A stretch of 64,000 bases of DNA. Origin: Phoenix dactylifera. Lineage: Eukaryota; Streptophyta; Magnoliopsida; Arecales; Arecaceae. Position numbers and translations under genes: made by a program. Below, piece by piece: positions 22,683-37,549 of the stretch. The DNA is taken from contig NC_052399.1 of the NCBI RefSeq assembly GCF_009389715.1, positions 15,007,646 through 15,071,645 on the forward strand. The letters are read 5' to 3'. The number at the start of each line of letters is the position of its first letter. Position 1 is the first letter of the stretch. The notes under the pieces were generated by a model. That model searched no databases, was not told where the DNA came from, and worked only from the letters and a program-made list of their open reading frames with translations.

Positions 22683-23056
22683 GACTAAATGAAAAGGCTG
22701 GTAGAGTGTCATACTCAATCAGTAAGTGTATCTTCCTTCAAGAATACTGAAGTGTTTACTCAAAGTAAAAAAAAAATAAAAGGAATTAGTTAAGTGGGAG
22801 ATCTTAATGAAAGATCCTAAGTTAATCACTGCCTCAGCTACGAGCATTTCTCCTCTGTACTGAAATAGTTGCTCTTCCTCTTATAGTCAATTCCTACTTT
22901 GGACGCGCGCTTGCGGTCAAAGTACTTCTATTTCACGCCTCCTGAAATCAATTGCAACTTTTGCTTGGGTCCAAAACGTATAAACCAGGAAATTTAAGGA
23001 AAAACCATTAGCTGCATGTTGAACAAGCATGTTTAAAGGAAACCTTCCATCAACAG

Positions 23057-24200
23057 TCAAGCTGAGGATTTTTGACTGCTATTCTCAGCAGCCTCTTTTA
23101 GAAGTCAAGAATACATGCATAACCATTGGTTGAACAGTTTTTGTTTTTCTTTTCTTAAAAAGGTGCTAAAAGGCTAATTAAGAACAATCCATTATAATTT
23201 TATGGTGGCCATTACAGACCACTGCTATGGTCGTTTTATCATTATAGTAGCATTACTATTTTTCTAGTTAAATTTAAGTGTGAGTATTAAGGTGTTTTTT
23301 TCCTTCTAATAGTGAGGGAGGGAGCTAGAATTACCTAATTTAACTATAATTACTCAGGTCACTATGAGAACTCATGTCGGCATATCTTTTAGTCCCACAT
23401 TAGTTATGCACTACATAGATTTAGGATATTTATATAGGGCCAAAGAACCCAACTAATATCTTTTGGCTAATCCTTTTAAATAAAGTCTTGGGTTATTGCG
23501 AAAGGTATTGGAATGAGACCCGATGTATATCTATATAGACTCTACAGCTTGCACGGGCTCATTTGGGTTGACTCTGAGCTAATCTTACACTAGCAAGGAT
23601 GTTAGAGTTTAAATAAATGAAGTATATCAAAACTTCCGTAAGCATGTGTTTCATCTTATATCAATACGGATAGATTTTCGTACATATACAGAGCCAACAG
23701 TCCAAATAATATCTTCTGATTAGCTTTTTAGATAAAGTACTATATTGTTATAATTTCCATACTTAGATGCATCTTAGACTCAACCCAAAATTTTTGGTTG
23801 CAACTTTAAGGAGCATGACCATTAGCATAAGCCTTAGCTAGAACATAAGCCTATGGTTTCTTTTCAAATGCTTGATTGACAATGCGTTATGCGATCCATA
23901 GCAATCAAATATAATGTCGCCCTGCATAAAAAAATAAAGATACAGCAAGAAAGACATCTTATGGGAACAAGAATCGTATGTCTGATTTCAACGAATGAAC
24001 AACAAATAGATTGCGTAAAACTATATGTTAGAACCTTATCTACAAGACTGAGTACATGGTAATGAATTCTTTATGAAGTATTTTTTGTAGCTTAATGCAT
24101 TTTTTGGAGTATTTGCTTGGTCCAAATGATGATGATCTCCATTATGTGAAAATCAACTCTTTCTGAAAATTGGAACAATTCTAATTTAATTTTATAAATT
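23057..24200. repeat. Duplicated segment, copy B
   Basis: It matches 13211-14360 (copy A), beginning 0.5 kb after the CHS-like stop codon. Its left edge gtcaagctgaggattttt is uninterrupted, which locates the LINE insertion point in copy A. Copy A's later half is missing here and is replaced by about 340 bp of other AT-rich DNA before copy C. Confidence 0.83.
23363..23752 (+). mobile_element. Old TRIM-like LTR element in copy B
   Basis: Same two-unit layout as in copies A and C: left unit 23363-23501 (tatgagaactcatg...ggttattgcg), right unit about 23631-23752 (gcatgtgtttcatctta...attgttata). The primer-binding site is decayed (ggtattggaatgagacc). Confidence 0.55.
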
Positions 24201-24539
24201 TAATATGAGTAAGTTTTGAATAATTATTATAAACCATAACTTCATACCAAAAGCTAAGGGTATTGTGTTAGCTAAGTAGTAGGCAACCTACAAATGATAT
24301 GAATTCAGTAGGATAATATTCGACTCATTTTTAGTATTAGATTATGTAAAAAAATATTTGATTATAGATGCAGTATTAATTTATAAAAGAAATATTTGAT
24401 TTTGATTGCTTCTATAGTGCTGCAACAAGTTATACCAATTGTTATAAATCATGATCATAGGATGACTCAAGACCGTTACTATGGAGTTGCTTATACCAAT
24501 GATCATCAAAAGTGATAGTATTTGTCAGCCAATTAGTAA

Positions 24540-26670
24540 TGTTCCATTATAATTTTATGGTAGTCATAACAAACTCATGCTATGGTTGTTTTATGATTTT
24601 AGTAGCATCAGTATTTTTTAATTAAATTTAAGCAATAATATTAAGGAGTTTGTTTTTCTTTTTATAGTAAGGGAGGGAGAATTACCCAACTTCATTATAA
24701 TTATCTAAGCCACTATGAGGACCCATGCGGCATATTTTTAGTCCGACACTAGTTATGTATTGTGTAGATATAGAATATCTATGCATAGCTAAGAAACCAA
24801 AATAATACTTTTTGACTAGTTCTTTTAAATAAAATTTTCGGTTGTTACAAGTGGTATCAGAGCAGAACCTGACCTATATCTATATGGACTAGAAGATAGT
24901 GTAACATGGGCTCATTTAAGATGACCACGAACAGATCATGGTATTTGTGATTAGATTTATAATACATATAACTTTATTTGAATAGACTTGCATGGATGTT
25001 TGGGCTTAAAAGGAGAGAATACGTCACGACTTGCATGGGCATGTGTTTAGTCCTACGTAGAGTATGTGATGAATAGATCTTTATACTTATACAATGCTAA
25101 AGAATTCAAATAATATGTTCTGGTTAGCTTTTTTAAGTGAGGTATCCCAGCACTTGCATGCATCCTAGACTCAACCCAAAATCCTTAGCTGCTAAGTTAA
25201 GGAGCATGACCATCAGTGTATGCCTTAGCTTGATCATAAGCCTCCGGTTTCTTTTCCAAATTTTCTATAATCACCACATGCTATTCCTTAGCACTCAAAT
25301 CTGTCACCCTATACAAAAAAATTTAAAGATATGGCAGGAAAGACATCTTATGGGAACAAGGATCGTATATCTAACTTCAATGAATGAACAACAAACAGAT
25401 TGCATAAAATTATATGTGATCAGTCCTTATCCACAAGATTGAGTATAGAGTAAACAGTTCTTTATGAAGTATGTTTTGTAGCTCAACTCATCTGTTAGGA
25501 GTTCTTGCTCGGTCCAAATGATGACTATCTCAAAGACGTGAAAATCAGCTCTTTTTGAAAATTGAAACAATTTTTTTTTTAATTTTATAAATTTTGGAAG
25601 GTTCTGGCCTAACTAGTGGATAAAACTATTAGACTCTGGCAAAAACACTATTAGACCACGCAAAAAATACTATTAGACGCTCTTGAGATAGACCGCATAT
25701 TATTCGTTCCTTACTAGTCCCATTTAGAGATAAGTCATAGCATAAAAATGATTCCTATGAATGTCTTGTATCTGATTAATGAGTAGTTAAAGATATGATG
25801 GCAAATATAATGGCCCAGCTAGCTATTAGGCCAGTACGGCCTTCGAACCAACCATCTTTTAAATCAGCAGCTTGTCTTTCAATTGGAAACTTGGCTCAGA
25901 TATGGCTCACTAATTCCTAAACAAGACAACCTAGGATTAGATAAACTTGCTTGAGCTCAATTATATTAAATTTGGAACAAAAAACTAGATATTTGATATA
26001 TATTAATATATATCATATATTATTTAATTATTATTTATAAATAAAATTATTTTATGTCATAAGTTATCATCATAATACTTAAAAAGAATATTTTTAACTA
26101 TAATGCAGAATTGCTCAACGTATGTATGTACAGGTATTTAGCAATTTTAGTTTCTGTTGAATTGTATAGATGAGTTGTTCAAGAATAGCTCAAGTCCAGC
26201 TTAAAATGGTTTAAGTTTTAAGTACGGAGCTTGCACTATGCTTGGCATGTTGGAACCAGGCTTGTAGATATACATGCTTATTAGCCATAACAAGTCTAGC
26301 AATCTTCAAATGAAAATAGTTTATAAGTGTGTGGATCATACAACAAATTCAGACCAATGGACACATGGCCACTAAATGGGATCAGTCAAGAATGCTGTAA
26401 AAAACCCATACTGCCTCGCCCCACTTTTGATTTTTCTGACCCCTAAGGGGTGTTCAAGTTATGGAAAGTCCAATAAATGTATTTCCTTTTGGTAGCCTAT
26501 CACTTTCTTTTTTGAACCTATTCCCATATACAATTGGACGTCGCCTTTGCTTCCAATGAATTCCTAGTCTTACAACCAAAGAGCCCGTCAAACAAATACA
26601 AAATTATCTTAAAGAATCAAATTAAGACAAAACTACCTCAGGGCGGACCACAAACCGAGTTGCATCACCC
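24540..26670. repeat. Duplicated segment, copy C
   Basis: It matches copy A from about 13330 to 15505, including the TRIM-like element, the tggcaaatataatggccca block and the final caaaccgagt block. Together, copies B and C look like an imperfect tandem duplication of the unit downstream of the CHS-like gene. Confidence 0.82.
24714..25145 (+). mobile_element. TRIM-like LTR element in copy C with intact primer-binding site
   Basis: The left LTR-like unit 24714-24849 ends ggttgttaca and is followed two bases later by tggtatcagagc (24852-24863), a Met-tRNA primer-binding site. The internal region is only about 165 bp. A purine run aaaaggagagaa precedes the right unit (about 25026-25145: gcatgtgtttagtccta, ggttagcttttttaagtgagg). 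No coding capacity, so a non-autonomous terminal-repeat element in miniature. Confidence 0.7.
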
Positions 26671-30350
<3,680 letters not shown>

Positions 30351-30582
30351 AACGGGATGCGTTTGATATCACGGGATAGTATCATGCCCTGGCGGTTATC
30401 CATGGCATCAACCTGCTTGCCAAGAGACTTGGAATTAATTGGGTCTCCTGGAAGGGATACAGTAACGGGATGCGTTTGGTATCACGGGATAGTATCATGC
30501 CCTGGCGGTTATCCATGGCATCAACCTGTTTGTCAAGAGACTTGGTAGAGGGTTGGAATTAATTGGGTCTCCTGGAAGGGAT
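30351..30582. repeat. Tandem duplication of about 113 bp
   Basis: Two near-identical units start with aacgggatgcgtttg at 30351 and 30464. They share acgggatagtatcatgccc, ggttatccatggcatcaacc and gggtctcctggaaggga. The second unit has a 9-bp insertion (tagagggtt). Confidence 0.92.
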
Positions 30583-31139
30583 TATGTTTAATTTTGAAAA
30601 TGGAGAGCAAGAAATTTTCTTGTTCTTTTCCCTTTCCTACAAAATAACAAGAGAGTTTCTTTCTATTCAGCCAGGTTTTCGCATGCCCATTTACTTAGCA
30701 GCAAAGAAGATAGATACCGTTATAGGAGGGAGAACAGGCAATATTCTTTGTAATGAGTGAAGCTAAGTTATTCTTTATATATTACATCATAAGAAATTTG
30801 AGAGCAATCTAGCACCTTCTTTTAACGACATTCTTGTTTGGTGGTTGGGTTAAGTTATCATCAAATATGTCGCCTCATATCTTGATTGTATAAATTTTCT
30901 AGGACTGCTAAGGATTTGCTCTCGTATATGGCCAATAGTGGATGACAAACCCCTACTTGGATTATGCGCTTCGTTTTCCTATTTGACATGGGGTTCACGG
31001 AATCAATCAGCTCTGATGTGACACTAGCGTCTCTTGTCCTCGTTGTACCAAATCCCAATTGCTACCTAAGAGAGAAAAAAAAGTGATGGATCATTTACAG
31101 AATTATAAAAAAATTAATGCAAAGGAATAAAAGCTTAAT

Positions 31140-31256
31140 ATTAGATAAGATTTGAACTCAGAACCTCTGCTTTGATACCATATTGAAATCACCACTTATC
31201 TTAAAAATTTAAGTTGATAGAATGAGATAAATTTATTTATATTTTTTATATTATTT
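31140..31256 (-). repeat. LTR end with primer-binding site, fragment
   Basis: On the - strand a short AT-rich LTR-like unit ending gtggtgatttcaat is followed by atggtatcaaagcagagg, a slightly altered Met-tRNA primer-binding site. The same LTR family appears twice at 36167-36390 on the + strand. Confidence 0.55.
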
Positions 31257-31261
31257 TTACA

Positions 31262-31990
31262 GACAGCGAGTTGCTAAACATTGGCGAAAAGGGTAAGTTC
31301 TTTGAGAGTTGGAAGTCTCTTGAAAAATGTTCTAACTTTTGGCGAGATAATATAAATGCCCTTCCGGTATTTTGGAATAGGGTGCACTTTGAAATTGGGA
31401 ATGGGATTTGGATCTTTTTTCTGAGAAGATAGTTGGATATCTGAAGCACCGATACAAGACCTTTTCTTTGCCCGGCATAGTTGAAGTCAGAGGAAGTGTC
31501 GCACCGGGGCAAGTTTCTTCAATCCAAAATCTAGGACTTGGAAGATCATATTACTAGCATCCCCTTCTTCCGAGACTCGCTCTCAACTCCTTTTTTCTTT
31601 TTTTTTTGTGCAAATTATGGCTCTCCTGTCTATGGTTACTTTCAACCAAGAAGAGGACCAAGTGAGATAGAAGATGAATAGTAATGGAGCTTTTACTCCA
31701 GCCTCTTTCTTCCAATTCTTGAACACTAAAGTGTGCTTTTGTAAGTTCCCTATGGAAGCTTAATGTAAAGTCAAATGCTTCCTCTGGCTATGCTGGCAAA
31801 AGAAGCTTAATACTAGAGAAATTCTGGGGAAACAACTTAGAAAAAATCTCAAGAGGTGTATGCTCTGTCATGAGGCAGCTGAGTCAATGGATCACCTGTT
31901 CCCTTTGTGCGGGTTCTTTTCCACTATTTGGAAGGCATTGTGCTCTTCTCGAGGAGTGCTTCACCTGCAGTCCACTTTTGAGCATCTTTG
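31262..31990 (+). pseudogene. LINE remnant with zf-RVT domain
   Basis: On the + strand, pieces of a LINE ORF2 C-terminus are readable in several frames: FEIGNGIWIF (31390-31420), then a zinc-binding reverse-transcriptase domain at about 31780-31930 (KCFLWLCW...RCMLCHEAAESMDHLF..CGFFSTIW). Stops and frameshifts make it dead. Confidence 0.78.
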
Positions 31991-32690
31991 TTTGCATTGT
32001 GATGTGGTGGAAAATGAGCATGGTACCATGGCATGACCAAATTAGTCCAGATCAGCAGTCAATATGGCAACCAAGACATACCCTAAATAATCTAAAGCAA
32101 TCAGATCGAGACTATCCTTGCCAACCCAGAAGCCAAGATGAGCAGACTAAAAGCAACCAACCTCCGAAATCGCGTGCCATCCGATATAAAATCCCAAATT
32201 TTGGACTTGCAGATACTTAGCTCTGCATCTATCCCAAGCCAACCTGAATCTTCTCACCTTGGCTAGTGCTTCCGACCTTGTATGGAAGAATGTTCCCTCC
32301 ATCAAGCGGGAGAAAAAGATTACTATAATAATCTCTCAATATTACGCCGAATCTTCAAACAATTACCACAATAACACGACTCTAAGCTGTTAAGATATGA
32401 TTCACAAAAGATTCGCTCATCTATAAATAAGCCATAAGCCTGTGTGAGATAGGTGTGTCTCTAATACTGGCATTATTGCAACCATTGCTACCGCTACTAA
32501 GCTCTTTATTCTCTTTATTTTTTTTTTCCTTATCCCACACTAAAAAGAATTCTCTCTGATTTAAGCATCAAAGGATTTGCCAAAGTCAATTAAGCGAGTT
32601 TTCTAACCTTTTTGTTGTCTTGCAAATCCATAAAAACAGTCTCCATCAGCAATTCGGAGATTGGTTGGAAGTGGAGGAACTTCACAAAAC
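31991..32690. other. Gene-free stretch
   Basis: No recognisable gene. The open frame 31870-32220 is the tail of the LINE remnant running into unrelated DNA. Confidence 0.35.
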
Positions 32691-32695
32691 AATTT

Positions 32696-33403
32696 TGTTG
32701 CGGAGACGGCATTCTGCCGGAGCCTCACACAACAGTATAGCCCACATTAAGCTAGCAGAGAAAGAGGACTGCGTTCCTCCCGAGGTATTGTCCGCTTTGG
32801 GCGCTCCGGCCCGCGCGTCCAGCGCAAACGGGGGGAGACCACTACCCTCTGGGCGCTCCGGCCCGCGCGTCCAGTGCAGACGGGGGGAGACCACTGCCCT
32901 CACGGTTTTGCCCTTCAAAAGGCGCCTCGAGAAGAAAGAATTTTCATCCTCCATTTAAGGCACAGAACCTTTCCGCTACTAGCCGATGTGGGACTAAATT
33001 CAAGGCCCCTCCACCCCCCCCCCCCCCCCGCCCGCAACATAGCCCTCCCAGCGGGAAGGTTCTTGAGCCTCCGCAGTCCCGAGGGTAGTCAACGGTGGGA
33101 GGAGGCGCCCCCTAATTGGCGCGCCATCTGTTGCGGGAACGGCATTCTGCCGGAGCCTCACACAACAACATAGCCCACATTAAGCTAGCAGAGAAATAGG
33201 ACTGCGTTCCTCCCGAGGTATTGTCCGCTTTGGGCGCTCCGGCCCGCGCGTCCAGCGCAGACGGGGGGAGACCACTGCCCTCACGGTTTTGCCCTTCAAA
33301 AGGCGCCTCGAGAAGAAAGGATTTCCATCCCCCATTTAAGGCACAGAACCTTTCCGCTACTAGCCGATGTGGGACTAAATTCAAGACCCCTCCCCCCGCA
33401 ACA
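32696..33403 (-). mobile_element. Complete TRIM element with 5-bp target-site duplication
   Basis: Two LTRs, 32696-33039 (344 bp) and 33129-33403 (275 bp), both TGTTGCGG...CGCAACA, enclose only 89 bp. The element is flanked by aattt on both sides (32691-32695 and 33404-33408). The higher-coordinate LTR is shorter because the other has a 52-bp tandem duplication (units at 32799 and 32851) and a longer C run. Orientation is taken as - because, read that way, a TGGCGCGCC-type primer-binding site follows the first LTR and a GGGAGGG purine tract precedes the second. No protein is encoded. Confidence 0.9.
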
Positions 33404-33408
33404 AATTT

Positions 33409-34267
33409 CAACCTATTATTATAATGTTATCGGCTGCCATATCTGGGATGTGTTGGAAAAAGAGGAATTCTAGAATTTTCTCTTTTTTTTTTTTTTTGGA
33501 CAAGCAGTCATCCATTCTTTCGTTGCATTATAGGGCTTCTCACTCCTCGATGATTGGTCTGACCTGTGGAATCAGGAACTTCTTGCGGAATTTTGGAAAT
33601 ATCTGAGCAAAAATGTGGAATCTTAGATGAACCCCTTTGGAAGGCTAATTGACTTTCAGGTGGCTTGGTTTTATTGATGCTTACAGGCACCGGAGTGCAG
33701 GAAGCTTATGATCAAAGGAATTGGACCCCTTGAGAGGTCTTTTTTTCATGGCACCGGAGTGCAGGTTGTTTCTGGACAATCAAACCGGTTCGCGTTTCAC
33801 TCACTGTAAGTTTTTCTCTCTCTTCTTCTGCTTCCTTTTTATTTTCTCACCATGTTTGTGCACTCACCTGTAACTCCTTAGAACAGTGATAGTGCCTAAT
33901 TTCACTGCTCTTGTTTTCTCCTCATTGTAAATATATTCCGCTACAGCATCAATGAGAGAACAATTCTGTATTTTTTGAGACAGAAAGGGAGGGGAAACCC
34001 CACCAATGCAATTCACCGAGATAATAACAAAAAAAACGAAGAAAAGAAAACAAGACCCGGGAGATAAAAATGGAACAGGACATAATCATTAGTGTAGCAC
34101 CAAATGTGTATCATATCAGTGGGCCTACCTACGCCCGGACCTATTTATTGCAAATACAAACTACGTGGCCCACTCTGGTGTTCATTGGGTCCCCATCTCC
34201 TGGTGACAGTTCCCTCGCATCGCGCATGAATGATTCCAAATTTCAGTCCCTGTTCCCATCAATTTTT
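33409..34267. other. Gene-free stretch; probable 3' flank of the BSP-like gene
   Basis: No domain-bearing open frame. 33690-33780 contains two copies of a short gcaccggagtgcagg motif. 34070-34267 would include the 3' UTR of the gene on the - strand that stops at 34268. Confidence 0.4.
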
Positions 34268-35122
34268 TCACATGGCCTGGCTCAGACCCAACACTGACCT
34301 GGAACCAGAGAGCTCCCCTCGCTGCCGTATCCTCGATTGATAGGCGGAGCACAGCCACTGAGACGATGAGCCCAAAGCCACGTCCACCATGATCTCGCTC
34401 CAGTGCTTCCTCATGGCTCGGTTCAGCCTAGCTATGAACCCGCTTCTCCTCTCCTCGCAGTACTTCAAAAATCGCGCGGTACCCACGGGCTCCTCCTCCT
34501 CCCCCCAACATGGACCACCAGGTCGGAGTGGAACGGCGTCGCCGACTAACCCGGCCGACAAGCTGAGGTACTCCACCATGGCGTCCATGAGCCACTTCGG
34601 CGCCGCGCCCTGCCCGTCCCAGAGCCAGACGCGAGCCATGGCCCGCTGCACCGCCGAGCCCAACGCCAAGCCCGGATTGGGGTCGGCCATGGCAGTGGGG
34701 CTAACGACGATCACGAAGTCGCCGGGACGTTGGGAATCATCACCATGACCGACTGTCACGACTTCGCTGAGGTTGTGTCCGGCCAGGCGGAGGGTCACGC
34801 TGCGGACTGGCTTGCGCGGGTACAGTTCATTTGGGTAGAGGATGCGTTCCACGAATTCGCTGGCGTTCTGGAGAATCTGGGAAGCCTTGCCGTTGGAGAC
34901 AAAGAGGAGATCGAAGCGCCGGGCGGCGAGAGTACCGGGGGGCGCGGCGTTGAGGATGGTGATGTCGAAGCCTTCACTGGCTTCGAGGTTTGCCCAGAGG
35001 GACATTGCTGCGAGGATGAAGACGAAGGCGAGGCCAGCGAGGGTCGTGGGGGGAGCAGATTCCGCTGTAGGAGAGTCGGTAGTAGTGGAGGGATTGGGAT
35101 TTGAAAGGAGGGGCTGCTCCAT
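34268..35122 (-). CDS. Plant basic secretory protein family (PF04450-like), membrane-anchored, HExxH lost
   Basis: 284 residues from the ATG at 35122 (MEQPLLSN), chosen because the paralog at 40255 begins the same way; the frame upstream opens only with a TTG. Residues 28-46 form one hydrophobic segment (LAGLAFVFILAAMSLWAN), a likely signal anchor rather than a cleaved signal. The rest follows the basic secretory protein / peptidase family of plants and bacteria: RRFDLLFVSNGKASQ, VWLWDGQG, a LMDAMVEYLSLSAG helix and FLKYCEERRSGFIARLNRAM. Active members carry HEMTH directly before VWQW; here that position reads RAMAR (160-164), so both zinc-ligand histidines and the glutamate are missing. It is probably a non-catalytic member of unknown function. 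There are no introns. The paralog lies 5 kb away on the same strand. Confidence 0.9.
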   Translation of the reverse strand: MEQPLLSNPNPSTTTDSPTAESAPPTTLAGLAFVFILAAMSLWANLEASEGFDITILNAAPPGTLAARRFDLLFVSNGKASQILQNASEFVERILYPNELYPRKPVRSVTLRLAGHNLSEVVTVGHGDDSQRPGDFVIVVSPTAMADPNPGLALGSAVQRAMARVWLWDGQGAAPKWLMDAMVEYLSLSAGLVGDAVPLRPGGPCWGEEEEPVGTARFLKYCEERRSGFIARLNRAMRKHWSEIMVDVALGSSSQWLCSAYQSRIRQRGELSGSRSVLGLSQAM

Positions 35123-35211
35123 GAGGAGAGTAGCTAGCAAGAGCCGACGATGAGAATGTTGTGGGATGAGAGAAAAAAAAAAGTTGCATGGTTAGGTGAG
35201 CCATCTTATTG

Positions 35212-35220
35212 TTCTTATAG
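35212..35220 (-). promoter_or_regulatory. TATA-like box of the first BSP-like gene
   Basis: On the - strand ctataagaa lies about 90 bp upstream of the ATG, in the right range for a plant core promoter with a short 5' UTR. Confidence 0.5.
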
Positions 35221-35228
35221 AGCGGCAA

Positions 35229-36166
35229 ACGAACGGACCATATCTAATCAACTAACAGCGTTCAAAATCTTCATAATTGTAAGTTGGAGGTTGATTAGTG
35301 TCCACTAATTCCGGTCCACGGTGCACTCTTGACGTTTGGATAAAGCCTTCTTTTTACCGTTTTATCTTTTTTTCTGAGAAAGCAATTTGTTTGATTCAAG
35401 ATATGAATGATTGTATGGCTGCAGTGAGCTGGGAAGGCAGCCATAGCTGTCGGCAGCCCCTGTAAATGGTTGGATACAATGGATTTTGGGTCGACGGGAT
35501 GAGGGAGCGATAGCAAAGGATGCCAGGGATATCTTTCAGTGGGGCCCTATTTGTAAAAGACCCAGATCAAACTGCAGTGATAACAAATTATCGCGCAACA
35601 GCTGCTTTGAGATCTATATAAAACACGATCGAATGGCCGACGTTGCGTGACAAGGCCGCTTATTCTTTCGCGCGAAAAATGCAACCTGAACCAGTGAAGT
35701 CACCTGCGAAATGGCCTACACATTTTTAGTTCAAATAACATGGGTTTGCACCATGTCGTATACAAATTCTGAGAATTGCACTCAAGCACAATTTAATTAG
35801 AGATCATCTCAGCTTGTAAGCCCCAACTGGTTCGACGAAAAAATGAATAATCAGATACAAAAAGAGCTGCAGCCTCTCATAGTCAAGCCATAGCTACAGC
35901 ATCTTGCTGCAGCCGCAGTCTAGTCTCAAAAATAGCTCGTAGCTTATGGTTAAGCTGTGGCTTACGGGGCTACAGACATAGCTGCTCGAATAGTTACCAT
36001 TGGCCAAGCGATGCCCGGTCGGAAAAAAAAATAGAAACCTGGCATTTGTTAAATAAAATTGGGAGGCTGCCAACCTATGTTTTTTTTTTTTTTTGGTGGG
36101 AATTTCTGTTTTATATACCAACCATGTTGCCCTGTAAGGTAGTAGCTCCCATTAATGCAGCCGTAG
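35229..36166. other. Intergenic, no gene seen
   Basis: The 35840-36150 region has repeated gctacag/gctgtag-like words of the kind found in decayed MITEs, but terminal repeats could not be defined. Confidence 0.35.
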
Positions 36167-36390
36167 CAGGAAGTGTAAGAAAATATAAAATATATAAATA
36201 AATCTATCTCATCCTATAAGCTTAAGCTATTGGGACAAATGATGATTAAAAATTTCACATGTTGGGCTCGCCCATTAAAGAAAAGTCCGATCTACATGTG
36301 AGAGAAAGTATAAGAAAATATAAAATATATAAATAAATCTACCTCATTCTATAAGCTTAAGTTTTTAGGAAAAGTGGTGATTTCAACTGG
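36167..36390 (+). repeat. Pair of direct LTR-like repeats
   Basis: Two copies of agtgtaagaaaatataaaa...aaatctatctcat..tataagcttaag (about 36167-36260 and 36305-36385) are separated by about 45 bp starting tgttgggctcgccc. The second ends gtggtgatttcaac as in the unit at 31140-31256. It could be a miniature LTR element or two tandem LTR ends. Confidence 0.6.
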
Positions 36391-37173
36391 ACGCGCTATA
36401 TTTTTTTTTTAAGTAAATTAATTTGTTATTCAATCTAAAATAAATATACTTATAAAAATTAGAAAAAATTATATAAAAAATTAAAAAAAATATCTGTTAC
36501 ATCAGTTTAATTGTCTGATGCTCCATATCCAGTCCTCCAATGGTAGAAGATATAAAATCAACGTCCTAAATATTAGTACAGAAAAAAATTGTGACTGAAT
36601 TCAATACCCGCCTGGACACGGTCCATTGGCGGACACGACGAATGATCGAGATGCTTGGGCCTCCACACGGCACCACGACAATTGATTAACCACCATATAC
36701 GTCACCTTTCCCATCTAATCTTCGATGTAGTACAAATAATAAAGCCTGACGTGTGTGGTACGTCTGAACAATGTCACGAGTTAATGTGAATCACTATTGT
36801 GATTAAAGATATTTATATAATTTAAAAAAATATCCTAATTTTTAAAAGTGTTTTTTTTCTCCGAGAGTCCAGATAAGAACTGAAAATAATTGACATATAT
36901 TAATTAAAAATAAAATATTAATTGAAAATACGGAACCATGTTAAACTATATGGAGACATTTAAGTATAGATAGAGTATCACTAGAGGCGCAAATAGGTCG
37001 GATCGGATCTTCAGTAACTCTCTATCAAATTCGATTAGAAAATAACCCTATGGCGGCATCAGCACTAAAATAAAGCATTAATTTTATCTGCTCGTGTTAA
37101 TATAGAGATTAGGAATAGAAAAAGGTGAATTAGATTGACGATAGGATCCCCGTATCACGTGCAAAGTGGCAGA

Positions 37174-37174
<1 letters not shown>
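36391..37174. other. Intergenic, no gene seen
   Basis: AT-rich with scattered A and T runs; no domain-bearing frame on either strand. Confidence 0.35.

Positions 37175-37225
<51 letters not shown>
37175..37225. repeat. (ATT)17 microsatellite
   Basis: A perfect trinucleotide run; the poly-isoleucine frame across it is an artefact. Confidence 0.97.
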
Positions 37226-37398
37226 TGTAATGCACGAATGACACGGAATAGACCCAGTAGGCCACCGTTTGATGTACGGCGATTTGCATTATTGATGAGA
37301 CTGTCAGCGCCACATTATTATAGAGAGGAGGTCCCATGCGAGATATGCAGTCCTGCCCTTTGGATCGCTCGCAAAGGCTTCTGAAGCGCAATTCTCGA

Positions 37399-37534
37399 CA
37401 TCCTGGAGAGTTCTTATAGACATCTTCCATAGGGCTTCCGCCCCCATTGTGCTTTTTACTTTTTTTCTGACTTGGCAGGATATATATACTCAGATTAGAG
37501 CTATATGAATTGCTGTTTTTACCACAAAAAATAA
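37399..37534 (+). mobile_element. 136-bp 5'-truncated LINE insertion with 15-bp target-site duplication
   Basis: Perfect direct repeats aagcgcaattctcga flank it at 37384-37398 and 37535-37549. The insert ends with the LINE 3' tail tagagctatatgaattgctg...accacaaaaaat, the same tail seen inverted at 17.33 and 47.0 kb. Short poly-A and a long target-site duplication are the marks of target-primed reverse transcription. Confidence 0.9.
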
Positions 37535-37549
37535 AAGCGCAATTCTCGA

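Noticed and set aside
33013..33029. Long C run as a possible structural motif
   Set aside because: It is simply the expanded C tract of the TRIM LTR; the partner LTR has a shorter one.
34389..35153. Several + strand frames opposite the first BSP-like gene
   Set aside because: Antisense shadows of a GC-rich intronless gene; the same pattern occurs at 40493-41037.
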